Shown piece by piece: positions 25,341-36,450 of a DNA stretch of 64,000 nucleotides. Made by a program: the position numbers and the translations under genes. Source of the stretch: Papaver somniferum (lineage: Eukaryota > Streptophyta > Magnoliopsida > Ranunculales > Papaveraceae); NCBI RefSeq assembly GCF_003573695.1, contig NC_039362.1, forward strand, positions 193,126,827-193,190,826, read 5' to 3'. How positions within the stretch are numbered: the stretch's first letter is position 1; every line of letters starts with the position of its first letter. A model generated the notes under the pieces. The model saw only the letters and a program-made list of their open reading frames with translations, did no database searches and was not told the origin of the DNA.

Positions 25341-25373
25341 TTAGGCACGTGCAAAGCACGGGCGAGACACTAG
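25341..25373 (+). mobile_element. Helitron-type 3' terminus
   Basis: The sequence CGTGC-AAA-GCACG forms a stem-loop about ten bases before a terminal CTAG, followed by T at 25374. This fits the Helitron 3' end: a short GC-rich hairpin, then CTRR, inserted between A and T. The 5' end (TC after A) was not found, so the element's extent is unknown. It may reach back over the duplicated exon-like block and the tRNA-like relic. No RepHel protein is visible, so it would be non-autonomous. Confidence 0.6.
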
Positions 25374-26128
25374 TATACATAATCAGAAGTAGAACACTTA
25401 AGCTGGTTTTAAAGTTTAAACTATAAATCCTAACCTCGAATTAAAGTCTGAAGGAGGAACTGACCTTTAAATGTCCTGCAAAAGCAAATTAGAAATTAGC
25501 TATCCATAATTGTGTCTCTTTTAAGTAACAAAACTATCGCCTTATAAAGACAGCACAACCAACACCCACGTAAACAATGGAATGAGAACCAACAGCGTTA
25601 ACAAACAAGCCAAAACACCATTCACTTACACAAAGTAGCTTGAGATTATTAACCGTTTCTGAAAGACAGTGAGAACGTCAACAAAAAAGATTGTAAGTGA
25701 TATTGATAGGGACACAGTAATCTAACACTTATCCTCTACTATAAAACAAAGATTCTTTGTTATAGACCAACACAATGACAATGAACTGGTGGAAAAATGG
25801 ATCACCAATCTCTGACCCGAGAAAGCAACTAAACCATACTACTGCTAAAAAATCATTTACACCAACTATCCACTATCAGTAGAAACCACATAAACTAGTA
25901 CATACGCATCAGACCACAAACACCATAAATTATTAGCAAAAACTTATCCTGCTATATCTTTTCATTTGTCTAATACAAACTGCTAAGCATTGCTAATGTT
26001 GACCATACTAATCTAAGGAGACTTGGCAGTTGGCATTAGCAAACCATATGAAATATATAGCATCTGATAATTAACCAAAAGAGAATACATCAAAATTCAT
26101 AAAAACACGTATAGAAGGCAATGAGAAC
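25374..26128. other. Unassigned sequence
   Basis: AT-rich intergenic or intronic DNA with no open frame above 60 codons. On the minus strand a GACATTTAAAG segment (near 25470) is bounded by TTTGCAG and GTCAGT, but it is too short to support an exon. Confidence 0.3.
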
Positions 26129-26240
26129 CTTTAACCACTTTCCTCTCTTTTTCAGGCATTTATCAAGCACTTGGTGTGCAGCTTCGTTGGTGTCGACAGG
26201 TACGTTTTTCCTTAATGCATTGAGCTCCTCTTTAAACTGC
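26129..26240 (-). other. Possible exon, minus strand, next to the Tat insertion
   Basis: On the minus strand, TATAG precedes an open 112-base segment ending at AAG|GTTCTC. It encodes a charged helical peptide beginning QFKEELNALRKNV and ending in KKRGKWLK. The Tat element is inserted only nine bases upstream (TSD 26245-26249). I do not recognise the protein. Together with the possible exon at 17604-17668, it suggests a disrupted minus-strand host gene. This is inference only. Confidence 0.28.
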
Positions 26241-26249
26241 TATACCTGC

Positions 26250-27256
26250 TGTGAACACGCATGTTAATGTCATCTGAGTATTCACAAACAATGCGCGCAG
26301 ATTCATGATAATACAGTAAATAGGCTGCGCCTGAAGGGAATGGATTGGTTATGTTGAATCCTTGACTCAGAGTTCTAATACTCTTCCTCGTCTCATCAAC
26401 TACAATCATTGTCCATGGCTCATACAATAAGATAAATAGTGGACGAAGTATAAAATGTACGAACATGATATGCCATAAGTAACAAATTGAATATATAAAG
26501 TATAGATGTATGAACATAGACGAAACGATTAACTTATATGATTCTCCCTCAGATCTCTGTCTCCAGGGTTGGGTTTTTATTTATATTTGTGAGGGTTACA
26601 GAAATAGTCGGATGACTTTGAGACCAATATCATCCTGCGTAGCAGGAGGAACCTCACTTACACTTTCTCTATTTCTCTGTCTCTCTCCTATTCTCTCCTC
26701 AATGCTTCTTCCTCCCCTCTTCACTTGGGAGAGAGGGGTATATATAGGGTGGTTACATGGGGTCCATTTCTGAGGCCCGTTATAACCTTATCCTCTTGTG
26801 TCTTGTGCCGCTTACGCAGAGGTCTTCGTGTTTTTGGTCTTCTCTGCGCGTTCCGTTTGAATATTCAGTGCTATCTGCGCTTCCTCCACAGGATGAATGA
26901 CACGTATGCTGTTTGAGGGTATTTAATGCGGGTAGTTGAGATGTCTGCCCGCGGTAGACAGCTGTCCTCTGCCCCTGTCTTGTCTGCGTCAGTCTGACTA
27001 TCCTCAGCCGTAGATCTTAGATCTTTCTTGGGATAGAATAAAGTGAATCTTGGGTTATCCTTCAGTGCTTCGCAGTGTTCTAGTGCTTCCGTCTTCCTCG
27101 ATCCTCTACCGTTGGATCTGGTGGGTGGCGACGCTATCTTGATAAGGCGCGTCTCTTGGCTGTCCACGTGTGATATCATATCTTGATGTTCTCAGCCGCA
27201 TGTCTTCCACGTGTGTCTTTGTGGACATGTGGAGGAAGATGAAATGTGTACCTACA
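26250..27256 (-). repeat. Left LTR of the Tat element (its 3' LTR)
   Basis: Starts TGTGAACACGC and ends ACCTACA on the plus strand, and is collinear with 39787-40793 at equal length. A TATATATA box lies near 26740 on the plus strand. Because the element runs on the minus strand, this is its 3' LTR. Confidence 0.95.
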
Positions 27257-27274
27257 ATTTGCCCCTTTTCATCC
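27257..27274 (-). other. Polypurine tract of the Tat element
   Basis: Read on the minus strand, GATGAAAAGGGGCAAAT directly abuts the LTR start TGTAGG. This is the expected plus-strand priming site and it fixes the element's orientation. Confidence 0.75.
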
Positions 27275-27309
27275 TACTGGGCGGTTAGTCGAAGTGGGAA
27301 GAAAAAACG

Positions 27310-27519
27310 TGTTACTCTCTTCATCTTCTCTTTGTTATTTTCCTAGATTTTAGGGCACGTTCCCCACTATTTGCAATAACTTCTTCTTGGGTAGTGGGGC
27401 GGTTTTATTTCTCTTTGTTACTCTCTTCATCTTTATTATTTTCCTAGATTTTAGGGTACGTTCCCCACTATTTGCAATAACTTCTTCTTGGATAGTGGGG
27501 CGGTTTTATTTCTCTTTGT
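27310..27519 (+). repeat. 101-bp direct duplication upstream of the antisense gene
   Basis: Two near-identical copies (the block starting TTATTTTCCTAGATTTTAGGG at 27335 recurs at 27436), each containing CCCCACTATTTGCAATAA and GTAGTGGGG-like inverted halves. They lie immediately upstream of a TATA box and could form a duplicated upstream promoter region. Confidence 0.8.
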
Positions 27520-27529
27520 ATATATATAT
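27519..27529 (+). promoter_or_regulatory. TATA box of the antisense gene in the Tat element
   Basis: TATATATATAT followed 30-40 bases later by a pyrimidine-rich leader. It is positioned to drive plus-strand transcription, opposite to gag-pol. The promoter role is inferred from position and sequence. Confidence 0.5.
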
Positions 27530-28025
27530 GAGAAGGAATATGGAAATTCTCTAGTCATAAATTTCACTCCTTCTCTTTCCTCAGAACTCTTGTTTTCTGC
27601 TTTTGTTTCCTTGTTATTAATTGTTGTTGCTGCTGCTGTTATCGTTCCTCGGAGCTTTTATGCTGTTGCTGTTGTTGTTCCTCGAAGCTTTCTTTACGAT
27701 CCTGATTTTTCCTTTATAGGTAAGTGGTTCTACTGTGTTTGATTATCTTTTGAAAAATATGTTTGTTTTCTGTTGCTGCTATATGTGTTTGTGATGAAGA
27801 ACATGTATATAGATGTGTGTATGATTGCCCCTGTTCGTCATTATAAACAGTAATAATATCGTCCTTCCTGCATGGTTGCCCCTATTTGTTATTTCCTCTT
27901 TTTATTTAGGTTTTGTTATTATTTTCCATCTGGTTCATGATTATGAAGAACTGGATAAAATTGGGTTTGTTGATTTTCGTTTTGTATCCGCGGAAATCTG
28001 AAACTTGTTTGTGTACTACGCAGAC

Positions 28026-31000
28026 ATGGCTGATCATCCGCGGGTTTCTTATCAAACTCCACCGCCTAGTCCGCGTAGATCTCCTCCGCTTAGGGATCCT
28101 GATGTTTCTCCGCCTGGTGGAGGTTCGTCTAAATCTTCCCAAGGTGATGCCCGCGGTCACAGGGTTTTGTCTTCTTCTGGTCAGAGGCGCTTAACTTCTA
28201 AGAGGAGTGAGTCGCATAGAGGGAATACGGAGAAAGGGGGGACCGGCCAAAAGAGACTCCTCGCTCCCGGTATGCTGTTTCTCGTCCCTCAGCTAATCCG
28301 CGTGATGATCCTAAGAGAACGCGGGATGTCCTACCTCTTCGGTCAGTGGCGCCTCCTTCCGCGTCTCACCAACATCCTCTACCTCCCCCTCCAGTGTCTC
28401 AACCCAAGGTGAGGTCTTCGAAAGAATTGATTTCGAAGACTGATGCATCTAAGGTTCAGCCTAAGAGAAAAGCTTCCGATAGAAACCCTTCGAAGGATTC
28501 TGCGCCTCATACCGTGGAGGAGGAGGATATTTCTCAGGAGATACGCAGCGTCGCTGTTGGGGAGAAGAAAGTGACCTTCAAATATTTTGATCTGGAGGTT
28601 TTCAAGGAAAAACATGGTCTTCAACTATTCGATATTCGTTTTTACGCTGCTGATGATGATATTACTTATGAGATGATATCGACGTATAAGTTTGATGAAT
28701 TTCATCTACTGACCACGGTGGGGGCCTTTGAAGCGGGTCTTATGTTTCCTTTGTACAAGTCTGGGGATTCTTTTTATTATGATGTGCTGGTTGGTCGAGA
28801 GGGTTATTCTAAGAACACACACTGTCGCTCTATTTCCCAACTTCATGGGAATTATATTCGTGCACTGAGGGAGTGTTATCTTCGGAGTAAAGGAGAGACA
28901 AGGATGACTCTTTATGTTCCCAAACCTGAGGAAAGGGAGTGGTATACGCCTGAGAATTTTAACAAGTCTTTCGGTGACTATGTTAACATTAGGAATCGTA
29001 AACCGTGGATTGTGAGTCTTCAGAATATTGCCGCTCCTCGTGGTGAGATCCGCCTTCTGAGTGAACTAAGTGGTGCTAAGGTGAAGTACGTCCCGGGTAT
29101 GGAGAATTCTACTAACAAACTGGTGTTTCCTACTCGTGAGCGGATCAAGCGTGATCATGACTATGAATGGCACGCAACTGTTATTGAGGTTGTTGGTCCC
29201 TGGGCTTGGGGGTGGGTTCCAGGTCCGCAAGGATGGCGTCCTACCGCAGATATCCAGATACGTACGGCTCCTCCTGCTCGTTATGGGAATTTCCGTCCTT
29301 GGCTTTTGAATTTTGAGGGCATGAATTTCCAATATTCCCTCGATGTTGTTGATGGAGATGACGAACAGAGTTCCGATGCTGATCTTCAGGCGAAGAATGC
29401 TGCGGTTGTCAAGGTAAGATTTCTATATGCCTTGTCCTTTAGTTGACGCAGTTTTAATTCTTTTCAAAGGCGGGGATTTTTATTCTTGTGCCTTGTCATT
29501 TTAGGCGATGAAGAAGAGGAGGATAAATCCCAAGCAGTCCACCACCGCAACAATCGAGGAGACGGAGGTTTATGAAGAAGTTAACAGTCATGTGACTGAG
29601 TTTGGCGAGGATGAAGACGTGTCTGACATAGAAGAGCGTACTGATACATCCCCTCCCGGTCATGATGATGATGAATTTGTTGAAGGGAATACTACCGCTG
29701 GTGGCAGCGGTATTGGTGGTGAGATTGATCCCGCAAGGTGTCATGATGCTGGTGCGGAAGCTAATCCTGCGGGTTGCAGTGATGCTGGTGATGATAGCAC
29801 TGGCCTTGGTGATGATGGTGCTGGTGGTGAAATTCCTTCTATGTCTCAGGAGTTTTCCTTTGGTCGGATTTATTCTGCGGAGGATGGTTTTGACATAAAC
29901 GCTTCCCTGGGCCTGGCTTGTGAGTTCAATCTGCTTTCCCCCAATGATGATTGGGATGTTCTTGGTAATTCTAACAAGGTGGACGGGAAGGGTAAGGGAG
30001 TCGTGGATGCTAGTGATGTTCCAGAGGGGAGCGGTGCTAGAGACCTTCCAGATTTGGACGCAGGAGTAGCCTCGAACTCTTCGGGTGCTAAATTCACGGA
30101 CATGGGTAAGGCCTCGGTTGGGTCTTCTGGAGATGATTTTCCTCAGTCACTGATCCTGGAGGGTGATGATGCCATCTTAGCTTGGTTTAAGAAGAAGAAC
30201 TTGATGTTCGTACCCAATCCAGCCCTGTGGTGGAGGGTGAGAAGAAATCTGATGCCTATACCCGTAAGATGATGCAATTGTCTCCCGAGGACCAGGTTGC
30301 AGTAGCGTGGGATAAGAATCTTCGGGCCTCGGAGCTTCTAGTAGTCGACGCTCCCTCGACTGTTGCTGATATGATGGCGTTGGCTGATGGGTATCAGTAT
30401 GGATTTCCCCAACAACGGATGTTAGAGGTGAGTTCTCTTATCATTTTCCTGGTATCAGTTTTTAGCAATTTTTAGAGTCAGGGTGTTCTAATCTTCTGAT
30501 TCGCAGATGATGAGGAGTGAGCATTGCAATCACATGTTGTACCAGTTTTTTAAGGCCAAATCCCTTAAGTTGGAGGCTAAGCTTCGTCTTCGGGAAGAGG
30601 AGCTTACTGCGCTGAGACTGTCATCGCTGATAGGGATAGGGAGATATGTGAGTTGAAGAGTCTCCTCAAGGCTAAGGAGCAACAAGGCAAGGAGGAGGAG
30701 AAGCTTCGTATGGATCTTGCTATGGTTCGTAGTGAGTTGGAGGAGGCCAAGAAGAATTCTTCGGCTGTTACAGGTTTGATTATCTGTTCTCTCTTCCTTG
30801 TTGTCCTTTACCGTAATTAGTGTTCTGTCTGAGTCTCCCTCCCCCACCCTATCTTCAGTGGGTGGAGTTCCTGAGTTAGTATGGCTTCGGAAAGAGCGGC
30901 AGCGTCAGAAATCTCGCATCGCAGAGTTGGTAGAGAAGATAAAGAGCGAGCTGATAAGTGGAATGCTCGTGCCGATGAACATAATGCTCTGGCAGAGAAG

Positions 31001-31870
31001 TGGCGGGTCAGACGAGTCCAAATGATTGATTTGCAGAACCAATATAACAATGATCGTCGTTTGTTTGATGGAACGTTGTTGTGGACGCGTGATAATCTTC
31101 GTGAATCCGAGAACAGTCTCATCATTGGAAGCTAAAATCAATCTCTTGGAAGAAGAATTGCGTCAAGCTCGTTCTTCTCAGTCTTCTGATGTTAAAGATT
31201 ACCTTCAGCGTCTTGCTAGGGAGAGAGATGACGCTAGGGCTGAGGCTGGTGCTCTTAGCAAAGCTTTAGCTGCGTCTAGGGCTGATGTACGCCAAGCTGA
31301 GGCTGAGAGGAATCTTGAAGTAAATATGTATCGGCTCAACAAGGGTCTGGAGGGTTTAAACAATGAGGTCAATCATCTTCGTCACTTGGATTCAATGAAA
31401 CAGGTAGAATTAGATGCGAGTCAGTACGCCCTTTCAACCCTTCAAGCGGATTATAAGAAGTTGTCAGATGAGTATGATTTTCTTGGTGAAGCCCGTGATG
31501 CTGCTGTTAACGAATATGAAATAGCTTCGGCGAGAGTCGAAGGTATATGCTTATATTATCGAGTGTGATTCTGCAATTTCCTGGACCTAACCATCTGCGT
31601 TTTTCTTTTCCTTGCAGAGCTCCAGGGACAGCTTCGTACTGCAAATGAAGAGCTTGCGGAGGCTCAATCTCAATTAGTGCATCAGGAAAGTCAGATTAAT
31701 TATCATAAAGGTTTAGCTACAGCAAGGGACGAGGCTTCCCAAGCCGCTTCGAAGGAAGTGAGTCGCTTTCCTCGTTGTTGTCAAAGGCTGAGATGATGAA
31801 TACTGTTATTGCGTACAAGGCTCGGTGTCAACTAGTGGAAGAGACCAACAAAATTCTGGATAGCATTTAG
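28026..31870 (+). pseudogene. Spliced antisense gene of the Tat element, coiled-coil protein
   Basis: A multi-exon gene on the strand opposite gag-pol. A leader intron (27720-28023, GTAAGT...CGCAG) ends two bases before the ATG at 28026. Coding exons run 28024-29413, 29505-30427, 30507-30773, 30859-31542 and 31618 to about 31870. The introns at 29414, 30428, 30774 and 31543 are all GT-AG and join the exons in frame. The product opens with a Pro/Ser/Arg-rich tail, then a compact central domain (residues encoded by about 28560-29330, with YFDLEVFKEKHGLQLFD and LTTVGAFEAG), an acidic Gly/Asp stretch and a long C-terminal coiled coil. The central domain recalls the 'putative gypsy type transposon' family and the antisense gene of Grande-like elements, but I cannot confirm it. 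Frameshifts lie at the G-run 28236-28241 and near 30200, 30620, 30950, 31115 and 31760. Function unknown. Confidence 0.7.
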
Positions 31871-32179
31871 ACCGAGCATGGCCTTATCAGGACTATCCGC
31901 GCCGTGAGAAACCCCTGCCCCCATCTGGTTCTTCAGGCCCTTCCTCGGGTGGGAGCGTACCTTCAACGCAGAAGGGGAAGATTGCTAAACCTGCTGGTGG
32001 GGTTGAACATCCAAGTAGATTTTTGTAGAGAGTTGATCTTTGTTGATTATGAGGCTTCGTGAGATTCCTTTTGTAATTTCTTGTTTCCGCGTATCATTGC
32101 CAAGCCTGTAATCAACTTTTAATGAATTGATAACTGTTATGGTTAATTTGGAATATAACTGACTGTAATCAGGGATAGT

Positions 32180-32532
32180 GAAGTGTTTGGGTGCGAACCC
32201 GAAGATATGTGTATCTTCGTGAACGTCTTGAGACCTGTCACCCCGCTGGCTAATCCTGGGCAGAGGATTCCCAGACGGTGGGTGTCGGGCAGCGTTCTAG
32301 GATATGAGTTGTTTGGAATGTACGTTCATTTAGTCGACCCGCTGCCATAAGTGTAAGAGAAGTGTTTGAGTGTGAACCTGAAGATATGTGTATCTTCGTG
32401 AACGTCTTGAGACCTGTCACCCCGCTGGATAATCCTGAGCCAGAGGATTCCCAAAGGGTGGGGGTCGGGGCAGCGTTCTAGGATATGAGTTGTTTAGTAT
32501 GTACTTTCATTCCGTTAACCCGCTGCCATAAG
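32180..32532 (+). repeat. 179-bp tandem duplication in the Tat spacer
   Basis: Two copies start at 32180 and 32359 (GAAGTGTTTGRGTGYGAACC) and each ends CCCGCTGCCATAAG. They lie between the 3' end of the antisense gene and the 3' end of pol, where the two transcripts converge. From 31870 to 33013 no other gene is seen. Confidence 0.85.
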
Positions 32533-33013
32533 ATTGGTTGGGTATCACTTTCTGCTGGATGCCTTCCCCATGGTCCTACACTTATAGACGCTGATAGGGG
32601 AGTCCCGAGAGATTGTAGGTGACTACTTTCCCCAAGTAAAATAGAACAATTAACACCAGTGTTTACGTGGTTCGACAGCAGAGTGTCTACGTCCACGGGT
32701 GAAAGAGGGTTAAAGTGTCTATAAAAGAATTCCATTGATGGAACCTCTGAGGTAGCAAATAGTAAAAAACAGGAGGATGAAGTATTGACGCGGAGGCTGT
32801 ATTTACAGGTGTAGGGTTCTCGTGAGGTGTTATATTTACACGCAGTCGTCTTGTTACTATGTTGCTCCATGTATTGACTATTTTTTGCCAAAAGTTTGCT
32901 TGATTGATAGGTTGAGGTTTGCTATTCCTCTCTCAGAGATAGAAACATGTCGATCGCAAGCGTCGTTTTCTTCTTCTGGCGCTCTTCACGTAGATGCAGG
33001 TCTGCGTTGCCCT

Positions 33014-34331
33014 CTACGGGTAGTATGGCTTGAGATATTTTGCATTCCATGGGTGTTTGAGGATCTCCCCTTTTAGGTTGCGCAGATAATAAGACCCATT
33101 TCCTGCAACATCATGTATGACGAAGGGTCCCCCCCATGTTGGTGCTAATTTGCCCCACTTCTTTTCTCGTTGGTATTGGGGAATGGTCCTCAGCACATAC
33201 TGCCCTTCTACGAAATTTCTAAGCTTAACCCTCTTATTATACTCCCTTGCTAGTTTCCTTTGATAGTTTTCCATTTTTTGTAGTGCTGCCTCCCTCCTCT
33301 CTTCTAGATCATCCAACCTTTCCAACATCATGTCCGCTGTGAGGTTCTTTTCCCATGCTTCAGTCTTCGTAGTTGGCATGATTATTTCTGTTGGGATAAT
33401 AGCTTCGGCTCCATAGGTGAGTAAGAATGGGGATTCTCCCGTGGGATCTTCGAGTTGTCCTATAAGCCCACAAAACGTTGTGTAGTTGCTCACACCAACG
33501 CTTCTTGTATTCGTCCAACTGCTTTTTGAGGATGAGTGCGAGGGTTTTGTTTGTGGCTTCTGCCTGACCATTGCTTTGAGGGTAAATTGGTGTTGACTTG
33601 TTCTTTCGAATTTTGAAAGTATCGAAGAGTAAGTCGATGTTTTTTCCCTGGAATTGCTTGCCATTGTCAGATACAATCTCAGCTGGTATGCCAAACCTGC
33701 AAATGATGTTTTGAAAATGAATGTGAAGACATCTGCGTCTCGAATCCTTGCCAGGGCTTTAGCCTCTACCCATTTGCTGAAATAGTCCGTGGCCACTATC
33801 AAGAATCTTCTCTTCCCTGATCCTTCGATTAGGGGACCCACGATGTCTATGCCCCATTTTGAGAATGGCCAAGGGGTCTACTGGGTTTAACATTGTTGCT
33901 GGTGCGTGGATTTTTTTGGCGAAACGCTGGCATTCTTCGCATCTTCGTGACATTCTTGCAGCGTCTCGTATCATTGTTGGCCAGTAATATCCTTGAGTTT
34001 TCGCCTTATCTGCTAGGGATCTCATTCCGCTGTGATTGCCTGCGTCGCCGCGGTGTATGTCTTTCAAAATCAAATGTCCTTCGGATCTGGATAGGCAACG
34101 TAATAATGGTCCGAGAAAAGATTTTTTGTACAAAATTTCTTTTCTCAGATCATATCTTCCTGCCTTTGACTGTATTTTTCTGGCTTGCTTTAGATCTGAG
34201 GGTAGAATTCTTTCTTTTAGGAAAAGATGAATCTCAGATCTCCAATCTTCTTCTTTGCTGAAGTCTTCATCTTGATCTGCCTTAGCCATGATGTCGTCTT
34301 CTTGGAAATCATCCGCGATGAATTCTCCCAC
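33014..34331 (-). pseudogene. Tat element integrase
   Basis: Catalyses insertion of the element's cDNA. On the minus strand the HHCC zinc domain is at about 33900-34080 (HRGDAGNHSG then RRCEECQRFAKK). It is followed by the catalytic core, with the first Asp in VATDYFSKWVEAKAL (about 33780). The middle of the core (33480-33710) is frameshifted, so the second Asp and the Glu are not in one frame. The C-terminal part is intact and well conserved (ESPFLLTYGAEAIIP, then GQYVLRTIPQ, WGGPFVIHDV). It overlaps the end of the second RNase H domain. Inactive as it stands. Confidence 0.85.
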
Positions 34332-35005
34332 GTCATCATCTGCAATATCTTCTTCTTCTGCGTGGTTCCTCTGTGTGCAGCGCAGAGTTCTTGAATATCA
34401 ATTGAAGGCTCGTAAATCCTGGTTACTTTGATTGCTTTGACGTCCTCGTTTCTGAGCATCGATGATATGTAGGCCAGGGCATCCGCGTGCCTGAGTTCCT
34501 TCCTTGCCAGGTGTCGGAATTTGATGTTTGGGATTTGTGATGCCAGTGTTTGCACCAATTCCATGTATGCTGACAATGTTCTGTCATAAACATTATATTG
34601 CAACCCTATTTGTCGGATGACCAGCTGTGAATCGCTTGTCAGACGCACGTCAGTTATGCCCATTTCTATTATCAACTGAAGGGCATGCACCACTGCTTCA
34701 TATTCAACTATGTTGTTGGTATGCCCCTTGAATTCTAACCTGAAAGCATGTATGATCCTGTCTCCTGTTGGGGTGGTGATTACGATGCCTATCCCCGCCC
34801 CTTCTTTATTTTTCGACCCATCTACGAAGACTTCCCATTGCCTAGGATTTTTTGGTTCCAAGATGTCTATAGGGTCTTTACCTTCGTCCATTTCTGGTAG
34901 TCCTGCTGCCTTTCGTCCTTCGATGATGACTTCTTCGCAGTTATCCAATGGTAAGTCTGCTAGGAAATCTGCTAATACTTGTGACTTCTGAGAGTGGTAG
35001 TTCAT
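34217..35005 (-). pseudogene. Tat element second (archaeal-type) RNase H
   Basis: An additional RNase H domain between the RT-linked RNase H and integrase. It carries WEVFVDGSKNKEGAGIGIV (first Asp), NIVEYEAVVHALQL (Glu), RLTSDSQLVIRQI (second Asp) and KELRHADALAYISS (last Asp). All four acidic positions are present. This extra domain is the hallmark of the Tat group of plant Gypsy elements. Its downstream end merges with the integrase region. Confidence 0.88.
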
Positions 35006-36429
35006 GGATGATATTGAATTGATCTAGGTGAGTATTCCATTTTGCAATTCTGCCTACTTTTCCTGCGTTTTTAAGGACTGCTTCTAGCGGAGCTTTGCAT
35101 GGGACGCGGACGTAGTGAGTCAAAAAGTAAGTTCTGAGTTTCAGGGTTGCCCATACTAACGCCAAGATGAGCTGCTCGATCTTCGTGTAGTTTCTTTCTG
35201 CTGCGTTCAGAGTCTTGCTGATGTAATAGATGGGCTGCTCTATCTTCGTGTTGGTTTTAACCAATACTGCGCTGACTGCATCTTCTGTTGCTGCTATGTA
35301 TAGTGCCAACACTTCATCAGGGTCTGGTTTTGTAATATAGGGATCTCAGCCAGGTATTCTTTGATATTTCGAAAAGCTTCCTCGCACTCTGCGTCCATTC
35401 GAATTTGCTTCCTTTTTTGAGAATGTTAAAAAAGTGCTTACATCTGTCCGAGGACCTGGATATGAACCTCCCCAGCGCAGCCAGCGAACCATTGAGTTTC
35501 TGAACCTCTTTTAAACTCTTTGGGGATGGCATTCTTACGATGGCTTCAATTTTAGCGGGATCGACTTCAATGCCCCTCGTCACCAAATATCCGAGGAACT
35601 TTCCGGAAGTGACACCAAAAGTGCACTTCTCTGGGTTTACCTTCATGTTGTGCACTGTCATTGCTTGGAAAATATCTTTTAGGTCTTGGTGATGATCTTT
35701 GCAGCAGCTTGCTTTTAACGAGCATATCATCCACATATACTTCCAGCGTACTTCCAATCCATGGTTTGAAAATTGCATCCACCATTCTTTGGTAGGTTTC
35801 CCCTGCGTTTCGCAATCCAAAGGGCATTCTTACGTAGCAATAGAGGTCGTGTGGTGTATAGAATGTTGTATGTTGTTGATCTTCTTCTGCTAGGAATAAT
35901 TGATTGTATCCAGAGTATCCATCCATGAATGACATTTCTTCGTATCCTTCAACTGCCTCAACAAGTTGGTCAATGCTTGGCAGTGGGTAGCTATCTTTAG
36001 AGAAAGCCTTATTGAGGTTGGTGAAGTTGATGCATATCCTTACTCTGCCATTTTTCTTCGGTACGATGACCATGTTAGAGATCCATGTTGGGTACTTAAC
36101 TTCTTTGATGAATCCTGCGTCCAGTAGTTTGAGGAGTTCCACTTCAACTGCTCGATGGTATTCTGGAGCTACTTTGCGCACCTTCTGCCAAGGGGGGTAC
36201 CTGGTTTTATTCGAAGTTCGTGATGAACCAACTTTGGGTCAATTCCCTGCATGTCCCCTAATTTCCAAGAAAATATGTCCGCGTATTCCTTTAGAAGTTT
36301 GATTAGCGCGGCTTCTCTTTCTTCATCCATCAAGGTGCCTATTCTGATAATTTTCGGATTTCTCTCAGTACCTATGTTGATTTTTTTAGCTGCTTCGACA
36401 GGCGTAAACGTGGGTTTTGGTTCCCCCAA
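34941..36429 (-). pseudogene. Tat element reverse transcriptase and RNase H
   Basis: Copies the element RNA into DNA. On the minus strand, the RT starts near 36181 (RKVAPEYHRAVEVELLKLLDAGFI) and carries VIVPKKNGRVRICINF, MPFGLRNAGETYQRMVD and the catalytic box VYVDDMLVKS. Thumb and connection follow (KCTFGVTSGKFLGYLV). The RT-linked RNase H is at 34941-35312 with LYIAATEDAVSAVLV and YYISKTLNAAERNYT. The segment 36169-36429 is the linker with GTLMDEEREAALIKLLKEY and the YADIFSW motif. Three frame changes (near 36175, 35600-35700 and 35315) break the polyprotein. Confidence 0.9.
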
Positions 36430-36450
36430 GAGAGGAACATTCTTTGATTG

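Noticed and set aside
25732..25755. TCCTCTACTATAAAA as a Helitron 5' end.
   Set aside because: It lies to the right of the only Helitron 3' end seen, so it cannot belong to that element, and the motif is too weak alone.
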